This document shows positions 51,986-60,372 of a DNA stretch of 64,000 nucleotides, in pieces. How positions within the stretch are numbered: the stretch's first letter is position 1; every line of letters starts with the position of its first letter. Source of the stretch: Schlesneria sp. Lineage in GTDB: Bacteria; Planctomycetota; Planctomycetia; Planctomycetales; Planctomycetaceae. Below the pieces are notes generated by a model, which saw nothing but the letters and a program-made list of their open reading frames with translations, searched no databases and had not been told where the DNA came from. Both the position numbers and the translations under genes were made by a program. The DNA is taken from positions 62,001 through 126,000 of the forward strand of contig JAQGHU010000107.1 of assembly GCA_028291515.1 (NCBI GenBank), written 5' to 3'.

Positions 51986-52426
51986 GCTTTGGCCTTCAAT
52001 CGGAAGTCATTGAAGCGGTGGGATCTCTCACGGCAGGCCACCAATTCTAGGCCAGAAGTGCCGTTCGCATCAATATTTCCCAGCTCTCTTTTTGAACAGG
52101 TTTGGCGGTCGGTTGGTGTCTGGAGTAATGATGAATGTCGCTTCAAATGGATCTACCGCGAAACCAAAGGGGCGATTAGGAGGGTTGGGAGCACATCGAC
52201 TGAGCGGCTCAGTAGGAGCTTCGCCCTCCCAAAAACTGATCAATCCCACCTAGTTGTGGCCTAGGTTAACTTGGACATTAACCCTTAATTGCATTCAGGA
52301 TCCGTTCAGGTTTGCCGATTCAATTTGACCTGCGCAGACTGCCCCTTGCTGTTGCGGGGCGTTCAGCCGACAATGATTGTTCTCGACGTTTTGTCTCCAA
52401 ATACGCCGGAAAAGACATTTCGACAT
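51986..52426. other. Intergenic region before gspE with a hairpin repeat
   Basis: No convincing gene. A complex dyad spans 52180-52235: GGGTTGGGAG is closed by CCTCCCAA and encloses CTGAGCGGCTCAG; the right part (GTAGGAGCTTCGCCCTCCC) resembles a frequent planctomycete intergenic repeat. At 52264-52283 GGTTAA/TTAACC flank 8 nt, a candidate operator. Several open starts upstream of 52427 exist (TTG 52289, ATG 52373). Confidence 0.5.
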
Positions 52427-54109
52427 ATGGATATCGCCAAGACTCTCATTCGCCACGGGCTTGTTTCCAAAGAGCAGGTCGATATCGCTATTTCGACTTC
52501 GGCGGGACGGCGACTGGATCGGGTGCTCGTCGATAATGGCGTGCTCGACGAAGACGCAGCTCTGAAAGCGTTTGCCGATGAACTGGGGATGCCATTCGTC
52601 GACGTGAAGCACGAATTGATCGACCGCGAACTCTTGATGCAGTTCCCGACGACGGCTGTCTTTCGTCATTCGCTGCTACCGATCAGCCGACAGAACGGCA
52701 GCGTGGTGGTCGCCACTTGCGATCCATTCAACCTGGAAGCGTTGGAAGAACTGGAGTCTGTCAGCGGCTTTCATCTGGTCCCGGTGCTCGCGCGGCGGTT
52801 GGATGTGGTCGAGCTGATCAAAGAGCATCTTGGGGTCGGCGGCGACACCTTGAACGAACTGGTGGCTCAACGATCGGCCGACGGCGTTGAACTGCTGAGT
52901 GACATGTCCGCCGATGACGGTGATTTGGCTCAACAGGCCGAAAACGCCTCGGTGATCAAGCTGGTGAACGAGTTGTTGCTGGAAGCATTGGAGCAGCAGT
53001 CGAGCGACGTTCACATCGAGCCTCAAGAGAACGGCTTGATCATTCGTTATCGCGTTGACGGGTTGTTGCGAGTGCAGCCGGTCCCTGAATCGATCATGCA
53101 CTTCTATGCGGCGATCGTCACTCGACTGAAAATCATGTCGAAATTGAATATTGCCGAAAAGCGCATTCCGCAGGACGGCCGCATCAAGTTGAAGATCTCG
53201 GGTCGCGAGATCGATGTCCGTGTTTCGATCATCCCCATGATCTATGGCGAAGGGGTGGTGCTGCGACTGCTCGACAAGGGACGCATGGTCTTCAATCTGA
53301 AGAACGTCGGGATGCCCGATGCCATGGCGAAGACATTTCATGAGTTGATCGCGATGCCGCACGGGATTGTGCTAGTCACCGGTCCGACTGGTAGCGGTAA
53401 AACATCGACGCTGTACAGTGCGCTGAACGAGATCAAAGACCCATCAATCAAGATTATCACAGTCGAAGATCCCGTCGAATATCAAAATGCAGGGATCAGT
53501 CAGATCCAGGTGCATAGCAAGGTGGGACTGACCTTCGCGGCGGGTCTGCGAAGCATTCTGCGTCACGATCCGGACGTCATCCTGATCGGGGAAATCCGCG
53601 ATGGTGAAACTGCCGAGGCGGCCATCCAGGCCTCACTGACAGGCCACCTGGTATTCAGCACCTTGCACACGAACGACGCTCCGAGCGCATTCGCCCGTCT
53701 GATCGATATGGGTGTTGAACCCTATCTGGTCGCCAGTACCGTCGAAGGAGTGCTGGCTCAACGATTGGTGCGAGTGTTATGCAAGCACTGCAAAATCGCC
53801 TACACCCCCGCGGTGGAAGAGATCCCTGACGACTTTCCGCGGCCGGTGCCAGAACATTTCTACAAGCCGGCCGGTTGTCGCGAATGTCGCGGGACCGGCT
53901 ATGCCGGGCGTCGCGCGATCTTCGAATTGCTGCGAACCGATCCGGAAATCGGCAAGCTGTGTGTGGCCCGCGCCAGTTCGGCGGCGATCCGCGAATACGC
54001 ATTGCTCAATGGCATGTTAGGATTGCGATTGAATGGCTACCAGCGCGTGATCGACGGAACGACAACACTCGAAGAGGTTCTGCGAATCACCAAGGCTGAC
54101 GTCAGCTAG
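52427..54109 (+). CDS. Type II secretion/type IV pilus assembly ATPase (GspE/PilB)
   Basis: 560 residues from the ATG at 52427; upstream starts at 52373 and 52289 are possible. N-terminal GspE_N domain ([19 protein letters not shown], then [12 protein letters not shown]), the N2 domain [21 protein letters not shown], Walker [16 protein letters not shown], Asp box [10 protein letters not shown], Walker [20 protein letters not shown], His box [13 protein letters not shown], and the zinc tetracysteine motif ([18 protein letters not shown]). It drives pseudopilus extension. The C-terminus [13 protein letters not shown] is normal, and its TAG stop is the first triplet of the 76-nt repeat. No gspF or gspD is adjacent. 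Confidence 0.95.
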   Translation: MDIAKTLIRHGLVSKEQVDIAISTSAGRRLDRVLVDNGVLDEDAALKAFADELGMPFVDVKHELIDRELLMQFPTTAVFRHSLLPISRQNGSVVVATCDPFNLEALEELESVSGFHLVPVLARRLDVVELIKEHLGVGGDTLNELVAQRSADGVELLSDMSADDGDLAQQAENASVIKLVNELLLEALEQQSSDVHIEPQENGLIIRYRVDGLLRVQPVPESIMHFYAAIVTRLKIMSKLNIAEKRIPQDGRIKLKISGREIDVRVSIIPMIYGEGVVLRLLDKGRMVFNLKNVGMPDAMAKTFHELIAMPHGIVLVTGPTGSGKTSTLYSALNEIKDPSIKIITVEDPVEYQNAGISQIQVHSKVGLTFAAGLRSILRHDPDVILIGEIRDGETAEAAIQASLTGHLVFSTLHTNDAPSAFARLIDMGVEPYLVASTVEGVLAQRLVRVLCKHCKIAYTPAVEEIPDDFPRPVPEHFYKPAGCRECRGTGYAGRRAIFELLRTDPEIGKLCVARASSAAIREYALLNGMLGLRLNGYQRVIDGTTTLEEVLRITKADVS

Positions 54110-54182
54110 TGCGTGGAGCACTTACGTGTCGCGTTGAAACATGGGTTAGACTAAGCGGTTTTCTGCTCGCGGGACGCCACAG
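54107..54182 (+). repeat. 76-nt stop-codon-associated repeat, copy 3
   Basis: Begins with the TAG stop of the gspE-like gene, then AGTGC, loop GTGGA, GCACT, and the conserved core ending GGGACGCCACAG. Same length and orientation relative to the upstream gene as copies 1 and 2. Confidence 0.9.
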
Positions 54183-54221
54183 TTAGGTTAAGAGTCGAAT
54201 CGTCTTCAGTAAGGATGTCTG

Positions 54222-54476
54222 GTGCGAATCTCGTCGCCTGAATACGTGGTCGTCGCGATCCTGGCCTTGGTCCTGCTGTTACTCGTCGCGCCAGCAGTGC
54301 TTTACAAGCGCGAACAGGCTCGGCAAATGATGAAGCAGGATCGACTGAAGCAGGTCGGCATGTCGCTGAATAACTATCACGACACTTTCAACAGCTTCCC
54401 CGCCGGGTCCACCGCGAAGAAACAACCAGCGAAACGGCAACCGAAGCCGCAGGACGTGTTGATCTCGCCGTTGTAG
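54222..54476 (+). CDS. Short DUF1559-like pseudopilin fragment
   Basis: 84 residues; GTG start at 54222 with AAGGA 7 nt before. One membrane helix (VVVAILALVLLLLVAPAVLY) followed by RLKQVGMSLNNYHDTFNSFP, the diagnostic DUF1559 motif of planctomycete pseudopilins. The N-terminal prepilin cleavage site (Gly-Phe-Thr-Leu-Ile-Glu) is absent and the protein stops after about 25 more residues, where full-length DUF1559 proteins continue for some 200. It is either a truncated pseudopilin or a small derived protein. It lies 112 nt after gspE, separated by copy 3 of the repeat. Confidence 0.65.
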   Translation: MRISSPEYVVVAILALVLLLLVAPAVLYKREQARQMMKQDRLKQVGMSLNNYHDTFNSFPAGSTAKKQPAKRQPKPQDVLISPL

Positions 54477-54501
54477 GCCGACTGCGCTGTCTCTTTTCCA
54501 A

Positions 54502-54686
54502 AGACGTGCCACTGCGTTGGCTGCTTCGGACAACCAGTGTGATTGCTGTCGCCGCGTCGAACGACAGTTCCGGCACTTCTCCAGGCCGCAAGAATGTGTC
54601 TCTCTTTGGAATCCACCGAGATCATCGTCATGATCAAACGGCGTCGGCACTGCGTTGTCCGAAGCGTCCAACACAGTGGCACGTCT
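54502..54686. repeat. Inverted repeat with 34-bp arms
   Basis: Arm AGACGTGCCACTGCGTTGG (from 54502, to 54535) is mirrored at 54653-54686; read from the right the arm is AGACGTGCCACTGTGTTGG followed by a matching CGCTTCGGACAAC. A few mismatches; spacer about 117 nt. There is no gene inside. It may be a small non-autonomous element between the pseudopilin fragment and the STAS gene. Confidence 0.75.
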
Positions 54687-54703
54687 CTCGTGGCTGGAAG
54701 CTG

Positions 54704-55063
54704 CTAGAACGACCAGACAGCCTCGCCACGAGTTCTGCAGCAGTGGCATCCCAATACCGCCTGGCGGATTTTGGCAAGGACGTTGGCGGGAGCTCGGCAC
54801 AAGATCAGCGTACCGTCGGCGTCATCAATGCTGTCCTGGAACGCCTGTAACATCGCGAGCCCCATGTCATCGATGTCACTGATGGATGACAGTTCCACAA
54901 CAACCTGAATCGGACGTTCACTGACGACCAGCGAAACGAATTCCAGCAGTTCTTCGGAAACGATGTCGTAGTTCTGTTCATTGAGGAAGCGGACCGTGAA
55001 GCACAGGACAGTCACGTTGCGAACCTGTTCGACGTAGAAGCTGCTGGCTGTGGCGATCGTCAT
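54704..55063 (-). CDS. STAS-domain protein with altered phosphosite
   Basis: 119 residues from the ATG at 55063 (AAAGGAT 6 nt upstream). STAS fold: VTVLCFTVRFLNEQNYDIVSEELLEF, IQVVVELSSISDIDDMGLAM, DGTLILCRAPANVLAKI. Anti-sigma-factor antagonists carry Ser-Ser-Gly at the turn; here it reads Asp-Asp-Met-Gly, so the phosphorylatable serine is missing. It may be constitutively active or work without a kinase. No partner kinase or phosphatase is nearby. Confidence 0.8.
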   Translation of the reverse strand: MTIATASSFYVEQVRNVTVLCFTVRFLNEQNYDIVSEELLEFVSLVVSERPIQVVVELSSISDIDDMGLAMLQAFQDSIDDADGTLILCRAPANVLAKIRQAVLGCHCCRTRGEAVWSF

Positions 55064-55248
55064 GATGGCATCCTTTGCGAACGATTGAGAATGAAACAGC
55101 GTGCGAACGTGCCGAAAAAAAGCTGCTCGACTTGTTCTCACCCTCGCAAAGGCTAGCTGGCAATTGTGAACCACCGCGGAACTCTTGATGAATATCAAGA
55201 ACAGAGATTGGGACGAACTGAGGGGAGCCGATCGCCGAACCGAGGCAA

Positions 55249-56250
55249 TCAGGCTGCTCGTTCAACGGCACTCACCAGTTGGCGTGAGATACAGTTCAAT
55301 GAATAGCGGGCCTCGGCCGTCTGTCGTCCTGAGCGGCCGATGACGGTTCGCAACGCGGCGTCATCGACTAGACATTGCAGGACCGTTCGCCATTCTTCCG
55401 GGGTCTTGGGCAGAAAGCCATTCTTGCCGTGCTGGATAATGTCGCAATTCACACCCACGGGGCTGCAGACCGCGGGAGTGCCAAGCGACATGTACTGCAA
55501 TGCTTTGCACCCGCATTTTCCCTGGGTCAGGTTATCGTCCGGAAGCGGCATCAACCCGATATCGAATTCCGCCGTCTCGGCAACTTCGGTTTCCGCCGAC
55601 CAGGGAACGAATCGATGTGGAAGGTTCCCAAGACTTGCAAAGTGAAGGTCATCCGTCGCATCAGCAATGATTTTCAATTCCACATTGCCGCGCAATTTGG
55701 CCAATGCCGGGAAGATCGAATTCAAATAGCGCGTCGTGCTGCGACTGCCCGTCCAACCGATGACGGCTTTTTTGTGTGGGTCTATCGGAGCGAACTGTCG
55801 AGCAGGAAATCGATCGGTATCGATCGCCGTCGGCACGATCAGAGTCCGTCCCCCGTACCGCTCGGCCTGTTTTGCGAGATAGCCATTGCCGCAGACGACA
55901 AGATCCGCCGCGTGCATCATCGCGCCAAATCGTCGCAGGCGGCGCGAATCCGATTCGCCATCTCCGTTAAACATGATCGCATCGTCGACATCAAAGACCA
56001 GCTTGCGCGCGCAGCGCCGCACCAGATTCAGTTCCATCGGTGCGATCAGTCGTTTCTGAATGAAGACGACATTGTATTTGGACAGTTCGCGATACATCAA
56101 CAGGCGCGAAAAGAGGTTCTTCGGAAAGAAACGAACGTCACAGTGATGCCCCGCGTTCACAAAGTGCGGCAGCATCTGGTCGACCCGATAGCGATAGCTC
56201 GGTCGCCCCGCTCGCGTCGACAGGAACAGCAAGTTCAGTCCGCTCATCAT
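55249..56250 (-). CDS. Glycosyltransferase, GT4-like
   Basis: 333 residues, GT-B fold. Begins NLLFLSTRAGRPSYRYRVDQ; N-domain LVFDVDDAIMFN and ADLVVCGNGYLA; C-domain VIGWTGSRSTTRYL, FDIGLMPLPDDNLTQGKCGC and ALQYMSLGTPAVCSPVG, which is the nucleotide-sugar-binding segment. Transfers a sugar from a nucleotide donor during glycan assembly; the acceptor is unknown. It begins 23 nt from the end of the methyltransferase gene upstream on the same strand and opens the polysaccharide cluster. Confidence 0.88.
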   Translation of the reverse strand: MMSGLNLLFLSTRAGRPSYRYRVDQMLPHFVNAGHHCDVRFFPKNLFSRLLMYRELSKYNVVFIQKRLIAPMELNLVRRCARKLVFDVDDAIMFNGDGESDSRRLRRFGAMMHAADLVVCGNGYLAKQAERYGGRTLIVPTAIDTDRFPARQFAPIDPHKKAVIGWTGSRSTTRYLNSIFPALAKLRGNVELKIIADATDDLHFASLGNLPHRFVPWSAETEVAETAEFDIGLMPLPDDNLTQGKCGCKALQYMSLGTPAVCSPVGVNCDIIQHGKNGFLPKTPEEWRTVLQCLVDDAALRTVIGRSGRQTAEARYSLNCISRQLVSAVERAA

Positions 56251-56273
56251 TTGGCCCTTCGCGGAATGAATGA

Positions 56274-57065
56274 TTAAGCCGCACGTCGCGTTGCAGGCGT
56301 TATCTTGGACTCGACTTTAACCGAGGCATCTTTTCGCAAGACGCAAATCACTTCCTGTCGATTCTTGCAGAACGACTCGATTTCAAAGCCGATTCGTGTT
56401 CGCAGCGCCAGTAACAGTTCGAGAATTTCGTGCTGTGACCAAACGTGGTAATGGATCGAGTAGTCGTGATCCAGCAGTTCCTGGACGCGGCTCTGCAACA
56501 GTTGCGGCGTCGAGGGACGCTCCATGCATTGCACATACTCTTCGAAGTGGGTGTGTCGAGATCGTTCGGGGCCCTGCTCGTGGTCCTCAAACAGATGTTT
56601 AAGCGGTGTGACGGGACGATCGCGGTCAAAGGTGAATCGTTTGTCTGGTACCGAGAAATAGACGATGCCGCCCGGCTTGAGCACTCGGAAGAAGTGTTCC
56701 ATCGTGCCAATTGGATCCTGACAGTGTTCCAGGAAGTGTCGCGAGATGACGAAGTCGCGCGTTTCATCCGCGACGGCAGACAGCTGTTCTCCATCCGCGA
56801 CGATGTCGACCGGAACGAGCGCCAACGACTGCAAGGTGGGATATTGTCGACGAAGGTCTTCGACCGAGAACCGGTCGACGTATTCGACGTGGGCTCCGGC
56901 GGGAACTCGCAGTGGATCCGCCAGCGCACCAATTTCTATTCCGCGGCCTTCCAAATATGCGGCTGGCAGGTACTTGGCGACACCCTTTCGCTTCCTTTGT
57001 GGCAGCAGATTCCGAATCCAATTCCAGATTTGGCGACGTGTGCGACGAATCTGGCCGGTCTTCAT
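56274..57065 (-). CDS. SAM-dependent methyltransferase
   Basis: 263 residues, class I methyltransferase fold. SAM motif I region YLEGRGIEIGALADPLRVPA, acidic end of strand 2 VEYVDRF, then FVISRHFLEHCQDPIGTMEH and FRVLKPGGIVYFSVPD. The N-terminus is basic (RRTRRQIWNWIRN). It probably methylates a sugar or lipid-linked glycan; it lies just upstream of the GT4-like gene with a 23-nt gap. Confidence 0.85.
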   Translation of the reverse strand: MKTGQIRRTRRQIWNWIRNLLPQRKRKGVAKYLPAAYLEGRGIEIGALADPLRVPAGAHVEYVDRFSVEDLRRQYPTLQSLALVPVDIVADGEQLSAVADETRDFVISRHFLEHCQDPIGTMEHFFRVLKPGGIVYFSVPDKRFTFDRDRPVTPLKHLFEDHEQGPERSRHTHFEEYVQCMERPSTPQLLQSRVQELLDHDYSIHYHVWSQHEILELLLALRTRIGFEIESFCKNRQEVICVLRKDASVKVESKITPATRRAA

Positions 57066-57271
57066 GGCGGGAAAGCTCCTTCTTTTTTTGCCTTGCGCTC
57101 AATTAAGTGCATCCTGCCACGTGCGAGTCTGACGGATTACAGAACAATCGTTCTAAAGCGTCAATCCGAGTTCTGACGATGACCTCATCAAGTCGAGGTG
57201 TGGCAATTCCTCTTGCTCCATTTCTACCATCGCCGTTACCATCCCGGCCGAAATCATATTAATTGATCTGG

Positions 57272-58177
57272 ATGACACCGGGACTGTCGCTCATGGGGAA
57301 TTTGGAAAGCATGGCTCATTCAGACGGACAGTCTCAGGATGCTTACCTGGAACTGCTGAAGAAGTGCCTGACCGCATCGTTGTACGACGAGAGCGCCTGG
57401 ATGGTCGCCGACGGATTCGGTCGCGACGGCATCTGGAACATGGTCAAGCGTTATTTCTATCGCCTGATGGCCAAACGTGGTTACAAGATCATCAAGGTCA
57501 AGCGATTCAATGCTGAAAAACGTTCCAACGGCCTGGACTGGCCGATGTTCGGATACAGCATGGCCGGCAATCGTCGGCTGGATAACCTCGAAGACTGCCT
57601 GCGAACAATTCTGCAAGAGAAGGTTCCCGGGGATATTATCGAAACGGGAGTCTGGCGCGGCGGGGCCTGCATGTTCATGAAGGCCGTGCTGAATCGCTTC
57701 GGTGATACCACGAAAAACATCTGGCTCGCCGACTCATTTGCCGGTCTACCCAAGCCAAAAGCACAAGCAGATTTGGCAAAGCCTGAATTCGATCTTGCCG
57801 GTTGCGAGTTTCTGCAGATTTCGCTGGAGCAAGTGAAAGCGAACTTCGAGCGATTCAATCTGCTCGATGAACGAGTCCGCTTCTTGAAGGGCTGGTTCTG
57901 CGACACGCTGCCGACAGCTCCAATCGAACAGTTGTCGCTGCTGCGGTTGGACGGCGATCTTTACGATTCGACCATCGACGCCTTGAATGCGCTCTACCAC
58001 AAGGTCGTACCCGGCGGATTCGTGGTGGTCGATGACTATGGCACGTGGAGCGGCTGCCGCATTGCCGTAGAAGAATTCCGTCGTCAGCACGGAATTGAAG
58101 CCGAGATCACCACCATCGATCAATCTGGTGTGTTCTGGCGAGTGCCGCTGCAAGCTCAACAAAAAGCAGTGGCGTAG
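57272..58177 (+). CDS. TylF/macrocin O-methyltransferase-like protein
   Basis: 301 residues from the ATG at 57272; later ATGs (57293, 57311) are possible. TylF-type sugar O-methyltransferase pattern: YLELLKKCLTASLYDESAW, SAM loop GDIIETGVWRGGACMFM, NIWLADSFAGLPKP, LSLLRLDGDLYDSTIDAL, and GGFVVVDDYGTWSGCRIAVE. The Asp residues of DGD and DDY match the divalent-metal site of the family. Likely modifies a sugar in the exported glycan. It is convergent with the GT2 gene, with a REPIN in the gap. Confidence 0.92.
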   Translation: MTPGLSLMGNLESMAHSDGQSQDAYLELLKKCLTASLYDESAWMVADGFGRDGIWNMVKRYFYRLMAKRGYKIIKVKRFNAEKRSNGLDWPMFGYSMAGNRRLDNLEDCLRTILQEKVPGDIIETGVWRGGACMFMKAVLNRFGDTTKNIWLADSFAGLPKPKAQADLAKPEFDLAGCEFLQISLEQVKANFERFNLLDERVRFLKGWFCDTLPTAPIEQLSLLRLDGDLYDSTIDALNALYHKVVPGGFVVVDDYGTWSGCRIAVEEFRRQHGIEAEITTIDQSGVFWRVPLQAQQKAVA

Positions 58178-58210
58178 CCGCAGTGAGCATGACACTCTGG
58201 TCAGCTTTGC

Positions 58211-58317
58211 CAATGTAGACGGCACACTCCGTGTGCCGAACGCATTCAGCTCGCTTGTCATGAAGTCGTCAACAAACGTAGAAAATCTTCGGCACACAGA
58301 GTGTGCCGTCTACATTG
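58211..58317. repeat. REPIN-like inverted pair, GGCACAC family
   Basis: Unit 1 (58211-58240) has TAGACGGCACACTCCGTGTG followed by CCGAA; unit 2 (58288-58317) is its reverse complement with one mismatch in 30 nt; spacer 47 nt. Each unit is also a hairpin (GGCACAC/GTGTGCC). It sits between convergent genes and is unrelated in sequence to the other REP family in the window. Confidence 0.9.
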
Positions 58318-58330
58318 AAGCGATGGAACG

Positions 58331-59317
58331 TTAGGCAGCCCGTTTCAGTGTCGCTGCCGTACCATTCGCACGAGCAACACCTTTTCGCGTCCAGCGGTCT
58401 TGCCACAGTTTGCCAAAGGCAAACAGCAGCGGGCCGACTTGTCGCCACTTCAAACCGAGCGTGGCCTTTGTCACGCGGATTACTGGCTCACCCACCAGCG
58501 TTGCGGCCTGGACAGTGAAGGCCGCGGCACCTGAAAAGTGCTTCTTGGCGTACAACAGTCGGCTGCGGAGCGAGTAAAACAAGCTGAGAGCGCGAACTTG
58601 GCTTGAGCAGCCTGCGCCGACGTGTATCGCCTGGGCTGTCGCCAGATAGACGGTTCGCAGTCCCAACTGCCGCGTCCGTTCGCAGAAGTCGACTTCCTCG
58701 AAGTAAACGAAGAATCGCTCGTCGAAACCCTGAAGTTGGTCATAGACGCTACGGCGAACCAGAAAGAAGGCTCCGATGACTTGCTCGACATCGCGTGTTT
58801 CGGCGTGATTCCACTCTTTCATAAAGTTGGGTGGAAACAATCGTCGTGATACAGAATGCAGTCGCAGTGCCATCGCGGTCAGGTTGAAACAGGTCGGCAA
58901 GCGCGAGCACGATCGGGCCACGCGTCCAGACTCATCCAGCAACTGGACACCGCAGATCGCCACGTCGGCATTCTGCGGTTCCTCGAGGTACTGCAAGGGG
59001 ACGCTCAAGGAGTTCGGCAATAGCTCGGAATCAGGATTCAGAAAGAGAACGTATTCGGCGCTGCAGACAGCCGCTCCCTGGTTGCAAGCGGCTGCAAATC
59101 CCAGGTTGTCGGTATTGCGAATGACTTTGACCGGCGCTGTCAGTGAAGGGAGATCGTCACAGGAGTCATCTCGGGAATTGTTATCGACTACGACAACCTG
59201 GGCGACTCGATCAAATCGATCGCAGACCGCCATTGATGCCAGACATTGCCGCAGCATGTCTCCGCTGTTCCAGTTGACGATCACGATTCCCAGGTGACCC
59301 ATTGTGGCGGCGTCCAT
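58331..59317 (-). CDS. Glycosyltransferase family 2 (rhamnosyltransferase-like)
   Basis: 328 residues. GT-A fold: GIVIVNWNSGDMLRQCLASM, VVVDNNSRDDSCD, NLGFAAACNQGA, the DXD-like FLNPDSE, then VIGAFFLVRRSVYDQLQGFDERFFVYFEEVDFCERTR, given here to show the EEVD metal/acceptor motif. It resembles WbbL-type rhamnosyltransferases. A hydrophobic C-terminal part suggests membrane association. Its ATG overlaps the stop of the methyltransferase gene (TGATG), so the two are coupled. Confidence 0.92.
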   Translation of the reverse strand: MDAATMGHLGIVIVNWNSGDMLRQCLASMAVCDRFDRVAQVVVVDNNSRDDSCDDLPSLTAPVKVIRNTDNLGFAAACNQGAAVCSAEYVLFLNPDSELLPNSLSVPLQYLEEPQNADVAICGVQLLDESGRVARSCSRLPTCFNLTAMALRLHSVSRRLFPPNFMKEWNHAETRDVEQVIGAFFLVRRSVYDQLQGFDERFFVYFEEVDFCERTRQLGLRTVYLATAQAIHVGAGCSSQVRALSLFYSLRSRLLYAKKHFSGAAAFTVQAATLVGEPVIRVTKATLGLKWRQVGPLLFAFGKLWQDRWTRKGVARANGTAATLKRAA

Positions 59318-60372
59318 CAGATTCGCTCCGCCACCAGTCGGATCGCGTCACCTTGATTGGCGGCTTCGGTCCGGTCAGCTTGTTGACTCCAGAAGGATTT
59401 TCCTCGGGGCAGCCAATCAGTGTATTTCGTGTGACCTGCGGCAACGGCACGCTCGACGCTTCGCTTCATCCAGGAACGCGAACCCATCTGTTGAACTTCC
59501 ACATTCCGGAAACAACCATGCGGAAGGATGGCGGGCAGCGTCTGCGGATCGAAATGTTGCAGATGCCGCGGTAATTCCAGTCCGAACCAGTTCGATCCGA
59601 ACTCGGCAAATGACCAACTGGCGATATTAGGCACCTCAATCACCAGCAGTCCATTCGGTCGCAACAGGTCGGCAGCACATTTCAGCAGACCGCGTGGATC
59701 GGGAACATGCTCCAGCAGATGCCACATCGTGACCGCATCAAAACTTTGCGGCTTCAGGTCGGTGTGCGGCAATGTCCCTGAATAAACCTTGATACCCGTT
59801 CGTTGCTGAACGCGTTGTGCGACGTCGGCGGCCAAGTCGATTCCGGTGACGTTCCAACCAAAGTGTCGCATTCGTTTGAGGAACTTGCCGCCACCGCATC
59901 CCACGTCGAGCAGCTTCCCTGATTCTCGATAGGGAAACCATTCGTGTCGCTTGCGACGACTGCGAAACTTTGTCAGCGCCAATCGACCGAGCAATTGCGT
60001 CATCAAGTTGACTGGCTGCTGCGGATAGCCGTAATAAGATCGCAGAGCCGCACGTTCCAGCAACTGCGGCCACCAACCGAGGCTTCCGGAGTTGGATGGA
60101 TCGTACGGGGTGTAATTGCTGGGGTAGAAATAACCCAGCGAATCGGCGACCGGGCGCGGATTCGTGAGGGCGAGTTGGCAGTGGGTACACCGGACCAGCG
60201 AGAATTCACCGCCCAAACGTGTGAGGTGATCGCCCCCCTTCAGGATCGGCTCAAACGAGGTTCCCTGGCAACCGGGACAGGGAACTGTCTCCATTTGAAT
60301 CTCGGGCCCGTCGAGACTTTCTGTTCCAGTCTCAGCCGCTCCCCAGCGTGACATCGTGGCCGTCGCAGTCAT
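59317..60372 (-). CDS. SAM methyltransferase with N-terminal zinc ribbon
   Basis: 351 residues from the ATG at 60372 (AGGA 6 nt upstream). N-terminal four-cysteine zinc site (CPGCQGTSFEP, CTHCQLALTNPRP), then a class I methyltransferase domain: GKLLDVGCGGGKFLKRM, VTGIDLAADVAQ, FDAVTMWHLLEHVPDPRGLL, LLRPNGLLVIEVPN. Common in O-antigen and exopolysaccharide loci. Translationally coupled to the GT2 gene downstream. Confidence 0.9.
   Translation of the reverse strand: MTATATMSRWGAAETGTESLDGPEIQMETVPCPGCQGTSFEPILKGGDHLTRLGGEFSLVRCTHCQLALTNPRPVADSLGYFYPSNYTPYDPSNSGSLGWWPQLLERAALRSYYGYPQQPVNLMTQLLGRLALTKFRSRRKRHEWFPYRESGKLLDVGCGGGKFLKRMRHFGWNVTGIDLAADVAQRVQQRTGIKVYSGTLPHTDLKPQSFDAVTMWHLLEHVPDPRGLLKCAADLLRPNGLLVIEVPNIASWSFAEFGSNWFGLELPRHLQHFDPQTLPAILPHGCFRNVEVQQMGSRSWMKRSVERAVAAGHTKYTDWLPRGKSFWSQQADRTEAANQGDAIRLVAERI

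Noticed and set aside
52264-52300. Possible sigma-54 promoter before the GspE/PilB gene (TTGGAC ... TTGC)
   Set aside because: The distance between GG and GC is 16 nt instead of the required 10, so it does not match.
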